A DNA stretch of 64,000 nt from Celeribacter litoreus (GTDB lineage: Bacteria > Pseudomonadota > Alphaproteobacteria > Rhodobacterales > Rhodobacteraceae), in NCBI RefSeq assembly GCF_020165855.1, contig NZ_JAIUFY010000005.1, forward strand, positions 558,001 through 622,000, in the 5' to 3' direction. This document shows positions 1 through 9,428 of this stretch, piece after piece. Numbering within the stretch: the first letter of the stretch is position 1; each line of letters opens with the position of its first letter. Made by a program: the position numbers and the translations under genes. The notes below the pieces were generated by a model. It was not told where the DNA came from. It searched no databases and saw only the letters and a list, made by a program, of their open reading frames with translations.

Positions 1-1
1 C

Positions 2-109
2 CCTGAATACACGTCGCTCTATCCGATTGCGCCCGGAACCGGGATGAGCAGCAATCGTCTTATTTTCCCTGATGCATATCGGCATTTGACCGAGGCAAAG
101 GTGTCCTAA
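2..109 (+). CDS. C-terminal end of an unidentified protein (partial)
   Basis: An open frame enters from the left edge and ends at TAA 107-109, giving the last 35 residues (ending AYRHLTEAKVS). It is followed by a GC-rich hairpin with a T-rich tail, as expected for the 3' end of a real gene. The fragment is too short to place in a family, so no function is proposed. Confidence 0.55.
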   Translation, partial: PEYTSLYPIAPGTGMSSNRLIFPDAYRHLTEAKVS

Positions 110-157
110 GCGGTCTCGAGTCCGAATGTCGCTGTCGGCGAATTTTCAAAAGAGTTG

Positions 158-199
158 ACCCGCGGGCGAGAAACGTAAGCCCGCGGGATTTGGATTTTT
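158..199 (+). terminator. Intrinsic terminator after the left-edge gene
   Basis: CCCGCGGGC (159-167) pairs with GCCCGCGGG (179-187) and is followed by a T-rich tract (ATTTGGATTTTT). It lies between the left-edge gene on the plus strand and purK on the minus strand. Confidence 0.7.
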
Positions 200-213
200 G
201 AAGCTGGTGGATC

Positions 214-1287
214 TCAGGCCGGACCCAAGATCTTGTTGACGTGCCCCATCTTGCGACCGGCTTTCACTTCGGCTTTGCCATAGAGGTGAATGCCAACAGA
301 GCCGTCTTTGGCGAACTCCGGAACGCGATCCACATCATCGCCGATCAGGTTGAGCATCTCGACATTCGAATGACGTTTCCCGTCACCGAGCGGCCAGCCG
401 ACGACAGCGCGAATGTGCTGCTCGAACTGGTCAATCACACACCCGTTTTGGGTCCAGTGGCCGGAATTGTGCACGCGGGGTGCGATCTCGTTAACGATGA
501 GGCCGCCCTTCGTCACGAAGAGTTCAACCCCCATGACACCCACATAATTAAGCGCATTCAGGATCTTGGCAGCCAGAAGGACTGCGTCCGTCCGCTGTGC
601 CGGCGAGAGCCGTGCAGGAACGGTAGTCGTGTGCAGGATGCCGGATTTGTGCACGTTTTCACCGGGATCGAAGCAGGAGATATCCCCCGCCTGACCGCGC
701 GCTGCAATCACGGACACTTCATGCGTGAAGTCTACGAACCCTTCGAGGACCGCAGGTGCGCCCGCCATGTCTTTGAGGGCCTGCTCCGCATCGTCAGGCG
801 ACATCAAACGTGCCTGACCTTTGCCGTCATAGCCGAAGCGACGGGTTTTCAGGATCGACGGTGTGCCGATTTCTTCGATGGCTTCGGCGAGATCGACCTC
901 ATCATCCACAGCCGCGTAAGGCGCAACCTGAAGGCCCAGTTCGGACAAAAATGCTTTCTCGGTCAAACGGTCCTGAGAGACCGCGAGCGCCTTGCGGTTC
1001 GGACGGATCGGGACCAGAGATTCAATCAGGTCGAGGGCCGATGTCGGCACGTTCTCGAACTCATAGGTGACAACGTCGACGGAGGCTGCGAATTTCTTGA
1101 GCGCATCTTCGTCTTCGTAGCTGGCCTGAAAATGGTAGTTCGAGACGTGCGACGCAGGGCAATCGCCACCGGGTTCATACACGCATGTTTTGAAGCCGAG
1201 GCGGGACGCCGCGACAGACAGCATGCGACCCAACTGGCCGCCGCCCAAGATGCCAATCGTTGCGTTCGGGGAAAGGGGCTCAGTCAT
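214..1287 (-). CDS. purK: N5-carboxyaminoimidazole ribonucleotide synthase PurK
   Basis: Cytosolic ATP-grasp enzyme that carboxylates AIR to N5-CAIR using ATP and bicarbonate, step 6a of de novo purine synthesis. The protein starts MTEPLSP and shows the nucleotide-fold motif [11 protein letters not shown] near residues 13-23, then the ATP-grasp body ([36 protein letters not shown]). At 357 residues it is of normal family length. The open frame extends further upstream inside purE, but that part is not PurK-like. ATG 1287 overlaps the purE 3' end by 8 bases, indicating translational coupling; ATG 1299 is the alternative. The product is passed to PurE, encoded just upstream in the same transcript. 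Confidence 0.95.
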   Translation of the reverse strand: MTEPLSPNATIGILGGGQLGRMLSVAASRLGFKTCVYEPGGDCPASHVSNYHFQASYEDEDALKKFAASVDVVTYEFENVPTSALDLIESLVPIRPNRKALAVSQDRLTEKAFLSELGLQVAPYAAVDDEVDLAEAIEEIGTPSILKTRRFGYDGKGQARLMSPDDAEQALKDMAGAPAVLEGFVDFTHEVSVIAARGQAGDISCFDPGENVHKSGILHTTTVPARLSPAQRTDAVLLAAKILNALNYVGVMGVELFVTKGGLIVNEIAPRVHNSGHWTQNGCVIDQFEQHIRAVVGWPLGDGKRHSNVEMLNLIGDDVDRVPEFAKDGSVGIHLYGKAEVKAGRKMGHVNKILGPA

Positions 1288-1765
1288 CGGTCGGCTCATC
1301 CGGAATGGAGGCGGAGAGAGCTTCGCGCCAAGCGTCGAGTTTCGCGCCGAGAGCCTCGTCGTGCGTGGCGAGAATGCCGACGGCCATGAGACCTGCGTTG
1401 GCTGCCCCCGCTTCACCGATTGCCATGGTGGCGACAGGGAAGCCCTTCGGCATCTGGACGATGGAATAGAGGCTATCAACGCCGGAAAGCGCGCGGGTTT
1501 GAACCGGAACGCCAATCACCGGAACGCGGGTTTTTGACGCCATCATGCCTGGCAGGTGGGCGGCGCCACCGGCGCCCGCAATAATCACTTTAAGGCCACG
1601 CGAAGCAGCCTCCTTGCCGTAGGACCACAGGCGATCTGGTGTCCGGTGCGCCGAAACGATCTTCGTCTCGTACGTCACGCCCAATTCATCCAGAATTTCT
1701 GCTGCACGTTTCATGGTGGGCCAGTCAGACTGGCTGCCCATAATGATGCCGACGTCGACGCTCAT
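1280..1765 (-). CDS. purE: N5-carboxyaminoimidazole ribonucleotide mutase PurE
   Basis: Cytosolic mutase converting N5-CAIR to CAIR in purine synthesis. The 161-residue protein has the class I PurE signatures: [12 protein letters not shown] near the N-terminus, SAHRTPDR, and the glycine/alanine-rich [12 protein letters not shown] segment that forms the active site. A purine-rich ribosome site (GAGGGGAC) sits just before ATG 1765. It is the first gene of a purE-purK pair with overlapping ends, the common arrangement for this two-enzyme step. Confidence 0.96.
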   Translation of the reverse strand: MSVDVGIIMGSQSDWPTMKRAAEILDELGVTYETKIVSAHRTPDRLWSYGKEAASRGLKVIIAGAGGAAHLPGMMASKTRVPVIGVPVQTRALSGVDSLYSIVQMPKGFPVATMAIGEAGAANAGLMAVGILATHDEALGAKLDAWREALSASIPDEPTDD

Positions 1766-1819
1766 GGTGTCCCCTCGCGTTTGAAAGTTATTGAGGGGAC
1801 TTATAGCGCGGCACGCGGC

Positions 1820-2038
1820 TTACGCAATAATATCAGGGGTAATCTGGTCCGAGATCAGCGCGATCCGATCTTTGAGGGCGAGTTTCTGCTTTTTCATACG
1901 TTGCAGGCGCAGGGCATCTAGGTGGCCTGTTTCTTGCATGGCTTCGATCGCAGCATCGAGATCGCGGTGTTCGCGCTTGAGTACTTCGAGTTTGATCCGA
2001 AGCACTTCAGTTTGATCCATCCGGTTGGACACGTTCAT
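1820..2038 (-). CDS. DUF465 (YdcH-like) small coiled-coil protein
   Basis: A 72-residue, highly charged, predicted all-helical protein. Two helices (residues about 5-35 and 40-60) are joined by a short turn, with the HLDALRLQRMKKQKLALKD core typical of DUF465/YdcH proteins. The biochemical role of the family is unknown. It lies 54 bases upstream of purE on the same strand and may share its transcript. Start ATG 2038 has no strong ribosome site; ATG 2020 (MDQTEV) is the alternative. Confidence 0.85.
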   Translation of the reverse strand: MNVSNRMDQTEVLRIKLEVLKREHRDLDAAIEAMQETGHLDALRLQRMKKQKLALKDRIALISDQITPDIIA

Positions 2039-2170
2039 GGCGGTGTCTTCTATCTATTTTGGACTCAGTAAGTACGGAGCTTTGCATTTCCACGCAGAGA
2101 TGGTCGCGAAAAGCATCCACTCCAACAGTCTATCCGCAAATCTTCAAATCTCAAAGCTTTAGAAGTGGCT

Positions 2171-2199
2171 CTTGAAGGGGGTGCGCGGCTCCCCCATAT
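2171..2199 (+). promoter_or_regulatory. Sigma-32 (RpoH) heat-shock promoter of hsp20
   Basis: CTTGAA at 2171-2176 and CCCCATAT at 2192-2199 are separated by 15 bases. This matches the textbook RpoH consensus (CTTGAA, 11-16 bases, CCCCATnT). It stands about 70 bases before the Hsp20 start, which is the expected target. The match is seen in the sequence; heat induction is inferred. Confidence 0.85.
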
Positions 2200-2270
2200 T
2201 TAGAGGGAAACTGGTTGCCGAAATCGGGACCGTAACACTGACCCAGTCGCTTTATTGAAAGGACGTGTCG

Positions 2271-2684
2271 ATGACGAAAGTGAGCTTTGGGGCCCATCCG
2301 TTCTTGCTCGGGTTTGATCAGTTGGAACGATTGGTCGAGCGCACAGCAAAGTCAGATGCCGGTGGTTATCCACCGTATAATATTGAGCAAACCTCAGACA
2401 ATTCTTACAGAATCACGCTCGCCGTGGCCGGCTTCGCAGAAGACCATCTCGCGATCACGCTCGAAGATCGGCAGCTTGTGGTGCGTGGACGTCAGCCAGA
2501 GACAGATTCGTCGCGTGTTTTCCTCCATCGCGGAATCGCTGGGCGGCAATTCCAGAGGTCCTTTGTTTTAGCCGACGGTGTTGAGGTGACTGGAGCCTCT
2601 GTGGAGAACGGCTTGCTTCATATCGATTTGAGCCGAACCCAGCCAGAGAGCGTTGTGCAGACCATTCAGATCAGGAAGGGATAA
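2271..2684 (+). CDS. Small heat-shock protein, Hsp20/IbpA family
   Basis: ATP-independent holdase chaperone that binds unfolding proteins in the cytoplasm. Of 137 residues, a short N-terminal segment (SFGAHPFLLGFDQLERL) precedes an alpha-crystallin domain from about residue 37 (YNIEQTSDNSYRITLAVAGF) to 130. The closing GLLHIDLSR strand carries the I-x-L-like motif. I chose ATG 2271 over GTG 2265 because AAAGGA (2258-2263) is 7 bases from the ATG but only 1 from the GTG. The sigma-32 promoter upstream predicts heat induction. A DUF1150 gene follows after 3 bases, forming a two-gene operon. Confidence 0.93.
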   Translation: MTKVSFGAHPFLLGFDQLERLVERTAKSDAGGYPPYNIEQTSDNSYRITLAVAGFAEDHLAITLEDRQLVVRGRQPETDSSRVFLHRGIAGRQFQRSFVLADGVEVTGASVENGLLHIDLSRTQPESVVQTIQIRKG

Positions 2685-2687
2685 GTC

Positions 2688-2924
2688 ATGGAAACCCGTT
2701 ACCCGCATATCCCCACAGATGGGGAAGCAAAAGAAAAGATCGTTTATGTGCGCCCGGTTGCCGTAGCGGATTTGCCGGAAGACGTGCAGGCACAGGCCGA
2801 GGGTTTGGATCTCTTGTATTCGGTCAATGACAGCGAAGGCACGCGTCTCGCCCTCGTGGCGAACAAGCGGCTGGCCTTTGCGCTGGCGCGAGAGCACCAT
2901 TTGGCGCCCGTCAGCGTCCACTAG
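2688..2924 (+). CDS. DUF1150 family protein
   Basis: A 78-residue protein with the DUF1150 pattern (YVRPVAVADLP, LYSVNDSEGTRLALVANKRLAFALAREH). The family is small, alphaproteobacterial and of unknown biochemical function. It commonly sits beside hsp20, as here, where it starts 3 bases after the Hsp20 stop. It is therefore presumably heat-induced from the same RpoH promoter and is a candidate partner or regulator of Hsp20. A hairpin terminator at 2947 closes the operon. Confidence 0.85.
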   Translation: METRYPHIPTDGEAKEKIVYVRPVAVADLPEDVQAQAEGLDLLYSVNDSEGTRLALVANKRLAFALAREHHLAPVSVH

Positions 2925-2946
2925 ACGATATGTTGAGAGATGAAGC

Positions 2947-2975
2947 AGGGCGGCTATGTGCCGCCCTTTTCTTTT
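2947..2975 (+). terminator. Intrinsic terminator of the hsp20-DUF1150 operon
   Basis: GGGCGGC (2948-2954), loop TATGT, GCCGCCC (2960-2966), then TTTTCTTTT. Confidence 0.85.
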
Positions 2976-3130
2976 GTGCGGCCGGTTTGCGGCGAATTGG
3001 CGCAGGCGACCGACGCGGAGAAATGCCGGTATGGCCTTGGATTGTGCGCGTCGCGTGACAATATCCACTTCAGGCCTTGTTCTGCGGTTAGACTGAGCGA
3101 GGCATACCTTCCTTCGCTCCGGAGATGTTC

Positions 3131-3613
3131 ATGAAAACTTCCGCCTCTTATTCGGGCCTGCAGAAATTGCTGCATTGGGCCGTCGTTTTGACCTTTGCTT
3201 TTAACTACATTGTCTCTGACGGGATGGGGCGCGCGCTTCGCACCTTTTCTCAAACGGGTATTAACGACAGCCTGACGGCGCAGCTGCATGTGATTGTCGG
3301 TATTGCGACGATTGTTCTCATGGTCTTGCGCGTAATTGTCCGTCTCATTCAGGGCGCGCCTGAGTTGCCGCCCGCGCCGCATCCGCTCATGGATAAGGCC
3401 GCGCACTTTGCGCATATTGCGCTCTATGTCGCGATGATCCTGACGCCGGTCGTCGGTTTGCTCGCCTGGTTCGGGGGCGTTCGTGAGGCCGGCGATGTTC
3501 ACGAGGTGCTCGTGAACCTGACAGTGCTGCTTGTGATCGCTCACGTCGCAGCGGCGCTTTTCCACCAATTCGTGCTCAAAGACGATCTCTTGAAACGCAT
3601 GTCGCCACACTGA
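3131..3613 (+). CDS. Cytochrome b561 family membrane protein
   Basis: Inner-membrane di-haem b-type cytochrome, prokaryotic b561 type, that probably moves electrons between quinol and a periplasmic acceptor. The 160-residue protein shows four hydrophobic helices. Candidate haem histidines are in LLHWAV, AQLHVIVG, HFAHIALY and HVAAALFHQF. GGAG directly abuts ATG 3125, so ATG 3131 (6-base spacing) is preferred as the start. It stands alone, converging on sat-cysC with a shared terminator. A second b561 domain is fused to YceI at 35.4 kb. Confidence 0.88.
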   Translation: MKTSASYSGLQKLLHWAVVLTFAFNYIVSDGMGRALRTFSQTGINDSLTAQLHVIVGIATIVLMVLRVIVRLIQGAPELPPAPHPLMDKAAHFAHIALYVAMILTPVVGLLAWFGGVREAGDVHEVLVNLTVLLVIAHVAAALFHQFVLKDDLLKRMSPH

Positions 3614-3640
3614 TCGACACTGAGAGTGATGCCTGAAAGA

Positions 3641-3673
3641 AAGAAGCCCCGGCAGGAAGTGCCGGGGCTTCTT
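3641..3673. terminator. Bidirectional terminator between b561 and sat-cysC
   Basis: AAGAAGCCCCGGCA (3641-3654) pairs perfectly with TGCCGGGGCTTCTT (3660-3673) around a GGAAG loop. A- and T-rich flanks allow it to serve both convergent genes. Confidence 0.85.
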
Positions 3674-3694
3674 ATATTTTGTTACGCGAGGCGC

Positions 3695-5407
3695 TTATTG
3701 AGCTGCGATCAGGCCCATAGCTTCGAGCTTGAGGATGACCTGATGTGCGCAGTTGTCGACATCGGTGCCCTCGGTCTCGACGCGCAGTTCCGGGTTTTCC
3801 GGAACGTCGTACGGGTCGGAGATGCCGGTGAACTCTTTGATCTTGCCTTCGCGGGCGAGCTTGTAGAGGCCTTTGCGGTCACGCTTTTCGCATTCCTCGA
3901 TGGAGGTAGCGACGTGAACTTCGATAAATGCACCGAAGGATTCGATGTCTTCGCGCACAGCACGGCGGGTGGTCGCGTACGGAGCGATCGGAGCGCAGAT
4001 CGCGATACCACCGTTTTTGGTGATCTCGGAGGCGACGTAGCCGATGCGACGGATGTTGAGGTCGCGGTGCTCTTTGGAGAAGCCGAGCTCGGAGGACAGG
4101 TTCTTACGAACGATGTCACCGTCAAGCAGCGTCACCGGACGGCCACCCATTTCCATCAGCTTGACCATCAGAGCGTTTGCAATGGTGGATTTGCCGGAGC
4201 CGGAGAAGCCAGTGAAGAACACGGTGAAGCCCTGCTTGGAACGAGGCGGCTTCGTGCGACGCAGTTCCTTCACAACTTCAGGGAAAGAGAACCACTCAGG
4301 GATTTCGAGACCTTCTGCCAGACGGCGACGAAGTTCGGTGCCGGAGATGTTGAGGATGGTGATTTCGTCCTTGTCCTCGATCTCGTCGATGGCTTCGTAC
4401 TGAGCGCGTTCCTGAACCCAAACCATGTGTTTGAAGTCCACCATCTCGATTCCCATTTCTTCCTGGTGCGTGCGGAAGAGTTCCTGCGCATCATACGGGC
4501 CGTAAAAGTCTTCACCCTGGCTGTTGGAGCCCGGGCCCGCGTGGTCACGGCCAACGATGAAGTGGGTGCAGCCGTAGTTCTTGCGGATCAGGCCATGCCA
4601 AACAGCTTCACGCGGGCCAGCCATACGCATGGCGAGCGGCAGGAGGCTCATGGTCGTCGTGGACTGCGGGTATTTGTCGAGAACGGCTTCGTAGCAACGG
4701 ACGCGAGTGAAGTGGTCAACGTCGCCCGGTTTGGTCATGCCGACAACCGGATGGATTAGAAGGTTGGCCTGAGCTTCTTTCGCGGCGCGGAAGGTGAGTT
4801 CCTGGTGCGCACGGTGGAGCGGGTTGCGGGTCTGGAACGCAACAACGCGGCGCCAGCCGAGCTTGCGGAAGTAGGCGCGAAGTTCGTTCGGCGTGTCGCG
4901 GCGGGCGCGGAAATCGTAGTGAACAGGCTGCTGGATGCCGGTCACCGGGCCGCCGAGGTAAACTTTGCCAGCGGTGTTGTGCAGGTAGTTGACGGCAGGG
5001 TGCTTGTCGTCGTCGGCGCCGAAAACTTTTTCAGCTTCAAGGGATTTGTTCGGCACCCAATTGTCGGTGACGGTCATGGTGGCGAGGATCACGCCTTCCT
5101 GATCGCGCAGGGCAATGTCTTGACCTGCTTCAAGGCTTGCTGCGAAATCTTCGGAGACGTCGAGCGTGATCGGCATCGGCCAGAGAGAGCCGTCAGCAAG
5201 GCGCATGTTTTCGACGACGCCATTGTAATCTTCCTCGGAGAGGAAGCCTTTGAGCGGGTTGAAACCACCGTTCATCAGGAGCTCAAGGTCGCAGATCTGG
5301 CGGGGCGTCAAGTCCCAGCTCACGAGGTCTGCTGCCTCTACTTTCAGTTTCTGAGCGCTCTCGTAAGAGACGTAGAGCTCGGGGATCGGGGCAAGATTCT
5401 CGGCCAT
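3695..5407 (-). CDS. Bifunctional sulfate adenylyltransferase / adenylylsulfate kinase
   Basis: Activates sulfate: the N-terminal ATP sulfurylase makes APS and the C-terminal kinase makes PAPS. The 570-residue protein has a PUA-like N-terminal part and an ATP sulfurylase core (FQTRNPLHRAH, GRDHAGPG). An APS-kinase domain follows with P-loop GFSGSGKS at about residues 400-407 and the APS-binding RRIGYVA and PYATTRRAVRED segments. The start MAENLAPIPELY at 5407 fits the family; an in-frame TTG-started extension to 5461 is unlikely. No cysD/N or other sulfur-assimilation gene is adjacent. The fused architecture is known from several proteobacteria, including Rhodobacterales. Confidence 0.93.
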   Translation of the reverse strand: MAENLAPIPELYVSYESAQKLKVEAADLVSWDLTPRQICDLELLMNGGFNPLKGFLSEEDYNGVVENMRLADGSLWPMPITLDVSEDFAASLEAGQDIALRDQEGVILATMTVTDNWVPNKSLEAEKVFGADDDKHPAVNYLHNTAGKVYLGGPVTGIQQPVHYDFRARRDTPNELRAYFRKLGWRRVVAFQTRNPLHRAHQELTFRAAKEAQANLLIHPVVGMTKPGDVDHFTRVRCYEAVLDKYPQSTTTMSLLPLAMRMAGPREAVWHGLIRKNYGCTHFIVGRDHAGPGSNSQGEDFYGPYDAQELFRTHQEEMGIEMVDFKHMVWVQERAQYEAIDEIEDKDEITILNISGTELRRRLAEGLEIPEWFSFPEVVKELRRTKPPRSKQGFTVFFTGFSGSGKSTIANALMVKLMEMGGRPVTLLDGDIVRKNLSSELGFSKEHRDLNIRRIGYVASEITKNGGIAICAPIAPYATTRRAVREDIESFGAFIEVHVATSIEECEKRDRKGLYKLAREGKIKEFTGISDPYDVPENPELRVETEGTDVDNCAHQVILKLEAMGLIAAQ

Positions 5408-5530
5408 GCAAATCGCCTTTTTTGGCTGGTACAGTTCAACGGTCAAAACGCCTTTGTCCAACAGAACGAAGGCCTATGGCGGGCTTAGCCTTTTTCCCTT
5501 TAAAAATTCAACACCGGATGAGAACGCATA

Positions 5531-5560
5531 AAAAAATGAGGCCTGAAGGCCTCACTTTTC
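5531..5560 (-). terminator. Intrinsic terminator of trxB
   Basis: On the minus strand GTGAGGCC, loop TTCA, GGCCTCAT is followed by an uninterrupted T run (the A run at about 5530-5536 on the plus strand). Confidence 0.85.
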
Positions 5561-5633
5561 CCGTATTTTAGAACATGAACTGCATAAAAGCAGTGCAGGC
5601 CAGAACGGATTTCTGGTGTTAGCGTCCGAGATG

Positions 5634-6788
<1,155 letters not shown>

Positions 6789-6828
6789 CTAGAAATTTTG
6801 CCGTTGGACAGAGGTCCGGAGAAATACA

Positions 6829-7329
6829 ATGCCGTCGCACAAACTCGATGAGATCGATCGTAAAATTCTAGCCGAGTTGCAGGCAGATGGCCGTATGACC
6901 AACGTCGAACTGGCGAAGCGTGTGGGAATCTCTGCGCCGCCCTGTCTTCGTCGCGTACGCACTCTCGAAGAGAGCGGTTATATCAAGGGGTATCATGCCG
7001 TTGTTGATAGCCGTGCGCTCAATTTCGAGGTTCAGGTCTTCGCGATGGTCGGTCTGCAGAGCCAGGCCGAGGCAGATCTGTCCCGATTCGAGGCTCGGTG
7101 CCGTGAATGGCCGCTTGTGCGCGAATGCCACATGCTCAATGGCGAAGTGGATTTCATCCTCAAATGCGTTGCGCCTGACCTGTCGACCTTCCAGAGTTTT
7201 CTGACGGGTGAGTTGCTCTCGACGGAGAATGTCGCGTCTGTCAAAACGTCTCTCGTCATCCGTTGTGCGAAGGATGAACCAGGCGTGCCCTTCGATGTGC
7301 TCGAGGCCCGTGTCGCTCAAGACGCCTGA
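6829..7329 (+). CDS. Lrp/AsnC family transcriptional regulator
   Basis: A DNA-binding regulator of 166 residues. The N-terminal winged helix (LDEIDRKILAELQADGRMTNVELAKRVG, residues about 6-33, then SAPPCLRRVRTLEESGYIKGY) is followed by a C-terminal RAM ligand-sensing domain (VFAMVGLQSQ, VRECHMLNGEVDFILKC). A GGAG site lies 8 bases before ATG 6829. It is transcribed away from trxB, with 250 bases between the starts. The effector, probably an amino acid, and the targets are unknown; autoregulation and trxB control are inference from position. Confidence 0.92.
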   Translation: MPSHKLDEIDRKILAELQADGRMTNVELAKRVGISAPPCLRRVRTLEESGYIKGYHAVVDSRALNFEVQVFAMVGLQSQAEADLSRFEARCREWPLVRECHMLNGEVDFILKCVAPDLSTFQSFLTGELLSTENVASVKTSLVIRCAKDEPGVPFDVLEARVAQDA

Positions 7330-7375
7330 GGCGGTCGCCTCGCGACCCTGATCCCCTCATTTCATGAGACACAAA

Positions 7376-7406
7376 AAAACGGTTCGCCTTTTGAGCGAAC
7401 CGTTTT
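7376..7406. terminator. Bidirectional terminator between lrp and the Hint gene
   Basis: AAAACGGTTCGC (7376-7387) pairs with GCGAACCGTTTT (7395-7406) around a 7-base loop, with A and T tracts on both sides. Confidence 0.85.
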
Positions 7407-7448
7407 CGTGGAAAAGCCAACGGTCCCCCGCCGGCCGGCTGAAACTTT

Positions 7449-8366
7449 TTATCTGGGCGACAGGTCACCAATCATTGCTGACGATAGTCGCGAGTGGGAC
7501 AAAGCCCCAAAATCTCCGAGACAGGACAAATGCGGAAACAGCGCCATATAGCGCTCACGCAATTCGCCCTGTAGTTCACCCGTTGCGGAAGCGCCCGGAT
7601 GATAAGTCTCTACGTCCAAACCGTTCACACGGATCATTCGGTGGCAGTTTAACGCAAAGTGATATGTCATCACCGACGAGATCGGCGTCACTTCGAAGAC
7701 GGAGACACCGTCCACGAGGCTCGGCACTGGCACCAACGCCTGATCTGTGCCGAGCGATGCTTTCAGTCCTTCGGAGCGAAGCAGCAGGCGTGCGCCAGCG
7801 CCGAGGATCAGATCCGGGGCAGGTCGATCCATACCAAAGGTATCCGCCATAATACGATACAGGCGCTCTGGCTTGCGTCCGTCGCGACCGCGACTATCGA
7901 GTGACATTGCCCCCGTCCAGACAACGGTTTCAAAGTCACCTTCGACCGTCTCGACCTCATCGCCGGGCATCAGGTCTTCAACCGCAATGCGTCCGTGACG
8001 CGTTGGGATGAGCGCGCCTCGCGCAAATGCGTTAAATGCGTTTTCGATGATTGGCAGAGCAGGTGTGGCAGGGTGAGCCGACTGCAGTTGGTTGTTGTCG
8101 TCGAGCCACTGGATCTCGACGCGGCGCGTCGGTTCCTCGAAGCTCAGCGATTTCGACGAACGGGCAGACCATTCCTGCTGGGACAGCTGGGTTTTACGTG
8201 CCTCACAATGTGCGGGAACAGATGTCGGAACGGCGGCGAACGGGTCGATCAGAGGGCGAGAGCTCGGCGCCTCAGACGCGTGAGGTGGAGTCGTCGTATT
8301 AAAACTATTGGAAGACGCGTTTGCATCAACATGAGCAATACGCACACCGGAAAAAATCGGCGACAT
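7449..8366 (-). CDS. Hint-domain protein lacking the usual catalytic cysteine
   Basis: A 305-residue protein. After a low-complexity, Ser/Thr-rich first 100 residues, a Hint (hedgehog/intein-type) module begins at about residue 111 (FNAFARGALIPT, then IAVEDLMPGDEVETVEG). It extends through VVWTGAM, a VPSLVDGVSVFEVTPI-like segment and the closing NGLDVETYHPG. Such Hint_2-type proteins are common in Rhodobacteraceae and mostly unstudied. The residue equivalent to the nucleophilic Cys is Ala (about 113), so self-splicing is not expected. Start ATG 8366 is chosen because GAGG lies 5 bases upstream; a GTG-started extension to 8396 is less likely. Confidence 0.8.
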   Translation of the reverse strand: MSPIFSGVRIAHVDANASSNSFNTTTPPHASEAPSSRPLIDPFAAVPTSVPAHCEARKTQLSQQEWSARSSKSLSFEEPTRRVEIQWLDDNNQLQSAHPATPALPIIENAFNAFARGALIPTRHGRIAVEDLMPGDEVETVEGDFETVVWTGAMSLDSRGRDGRKPERLYRIMADTFGMDRPAPDLILGAGARLLLRSEGLKASLGTDQALVPVPSLVDGVSVFEVTPISSVMTYHFALNCHRMIRVNGLDVETYHPGASATGELQGELRERYMALFPHLSCLGDFGALSHSRLSSAMIGDLSPR

Positions 8367-8669
8367 CGAAACCTCGTTACTGTTCTCGGCCCCCACCGAA
8401 TACCAGTCCCGCGTAAATCCCAGATTAATGACCGGTCTGTCAAAAAAAAATTACAATTGATCTATTTTTTGAAATTGTTTTTCTAAATTTTATTCTTTGT
8501 TTCCAATTTTTCGCCATTATCTCGCGCAAACTGATGAAGGTTTGAACAAAAAATCCCGGTGCGGCGGCTGATGCTTTGTGTTTTTGCGCACATGGTTCGT
8601 GCGCATAAAATCAGTACAGGTGATTCGTTGCGGGCTGAGGTTGGTGACACATGCCGGCGCGACCGTTCG
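8367..8669. other. Intergenic region upstream of the Hint gene
   Basis: No gene is visible in these 303 bases. The part next to the Hint gene (about 8435-8520) is strikingly AT-rich and probably holds its promoter. A perfect 7-bp hairpin (TGCGCAC 8585-8591, GTGCGCA 8599-8605) lies nearer pgeF. It has no T run on the minus strand, so it is not a clear terminator. Confidence 0.5.
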
Positions 8670-9428
8670 TCATAGGCGGATCAAGGTGATCAGGCGGCCA
8701 TAATCCGCCTCCTTCTGGTGGCATGATCTGCGGTAGGAATAGAAGCGCGACGGATCAGAATAGGTGCAATGGCGTGTCCATTCCGCGTGTCCGACCCCCG
8801 CAGATCGCAGGCGGTGTAGGCCGAAGGCGGGCAGGTCGAACAGATAACGGTCTCCCTCTCCGTTCGCGAAGAAGCGTGCGTTGTCGGGATCATCCTGCAT
8901 GAAATCGTCAAAGAATTCAGGGCCGACTTCATAGGCTCGTTGTGAAATCGTCGGGCCAATGACTGCGCTGATGTTCTCGCGCGTCGCGCCGAGGGCTACC
9001 ATCGCGTCGACCGTGGCTTCCAGAACGCCACCAATCGCGCCTTTCCAACCTGCGTGGGCCGCTCCCACAACGCCTGCCTCACGATCTGCAAACAGAACGG
9101 GCTGGCAGTCAGCGGTCAGGACGACCAAACCAATTCCTGGCGTCGCCGTGACCAATCCGTCTGCTTTGGGGGCGGGGCCTGATGCGGGTCCGGTGACGGT
9201 CGCGACATCAGCAGAGTGAATTTGATAGGCCGGGAACAAATCAGCTGGTGTCAGGTCGAGCGCTGCCGCTGCACGGCTGCGGTTTATTGCTACAATGTTT
9301 GACTGATCGGACGAAGCGAGGCCGCAATTCAGGCCGTCAAAAACGCCTGAAGATGCACCGCCCTTTCGTGTGAAAAAGCCGTGCTGGAACCCGTTCAGTG
9401 CGTCAGATCGGATGATATCAAGCGTCAT
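8670..9428 (-). CDS. pgeF: Purine nucleoside phosphorylase / polyphenol oxidase family protein (YfiH/PgeF-like)
   Basis: A 252-residue YfiH-family protein. Family members are zinc enzymes acting on purine nucleosides; E. coli YfiH/PgeF has also been linked to correct peptidoglycan composition. Visible signatures are GFFTRKGGASSGVFDGLNCG near the N-terminus, LVVLTADCQPVLFAD (the Cys is a metal ligand), and GAAHAGWKGAIGGV (the His is a metal ligand). Its ATG overlaps the midA stop by 4 bases (ATGA), making it the third gene of an lgt-midA-pgeF operon. Confidence 0.9.
   Translation of the reverse strand: MTLDIIRSDALNGFQHGFFTRKGGASSGVFDGLNCGLASSDQSNIVAINRSRAAAALDLTPADLFPAYQIHSADVATVTGPASGPAPKADGLVTATPGIGLVVLTADCQPVLFADREAGVVGAAHAGWKGAIGGVLEATVDAMVALGATRENISAVIGPTISQRAYEVGPEFFDDFMQDDPDNARFFANGEGDRYLFDLPAFGLHRLRSAGVGHAEWTRHCTYSDPSRFYSYRRSCHQKEADYGRLITLIRL

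Noticed and set aside
241-1389. Long plus-strand open frame opposite purK
   Set aside because: It is the shadow of purK/purE in the opposite strand; the translated sequence has no motif, and the minus-strand protein is a clear PurK.
5408-5530. SAM- or sulfur-type riboswitch upstream of sat-cysC
   Set aside because: The region is short and contains no conserved SAM-II or other aptamer core that I can recognise.
8585-8605. Hairpin as terminator for pgeF
   Set aside because: On the minus strand the stem is followed by A-rich, not T-rich, sequence.
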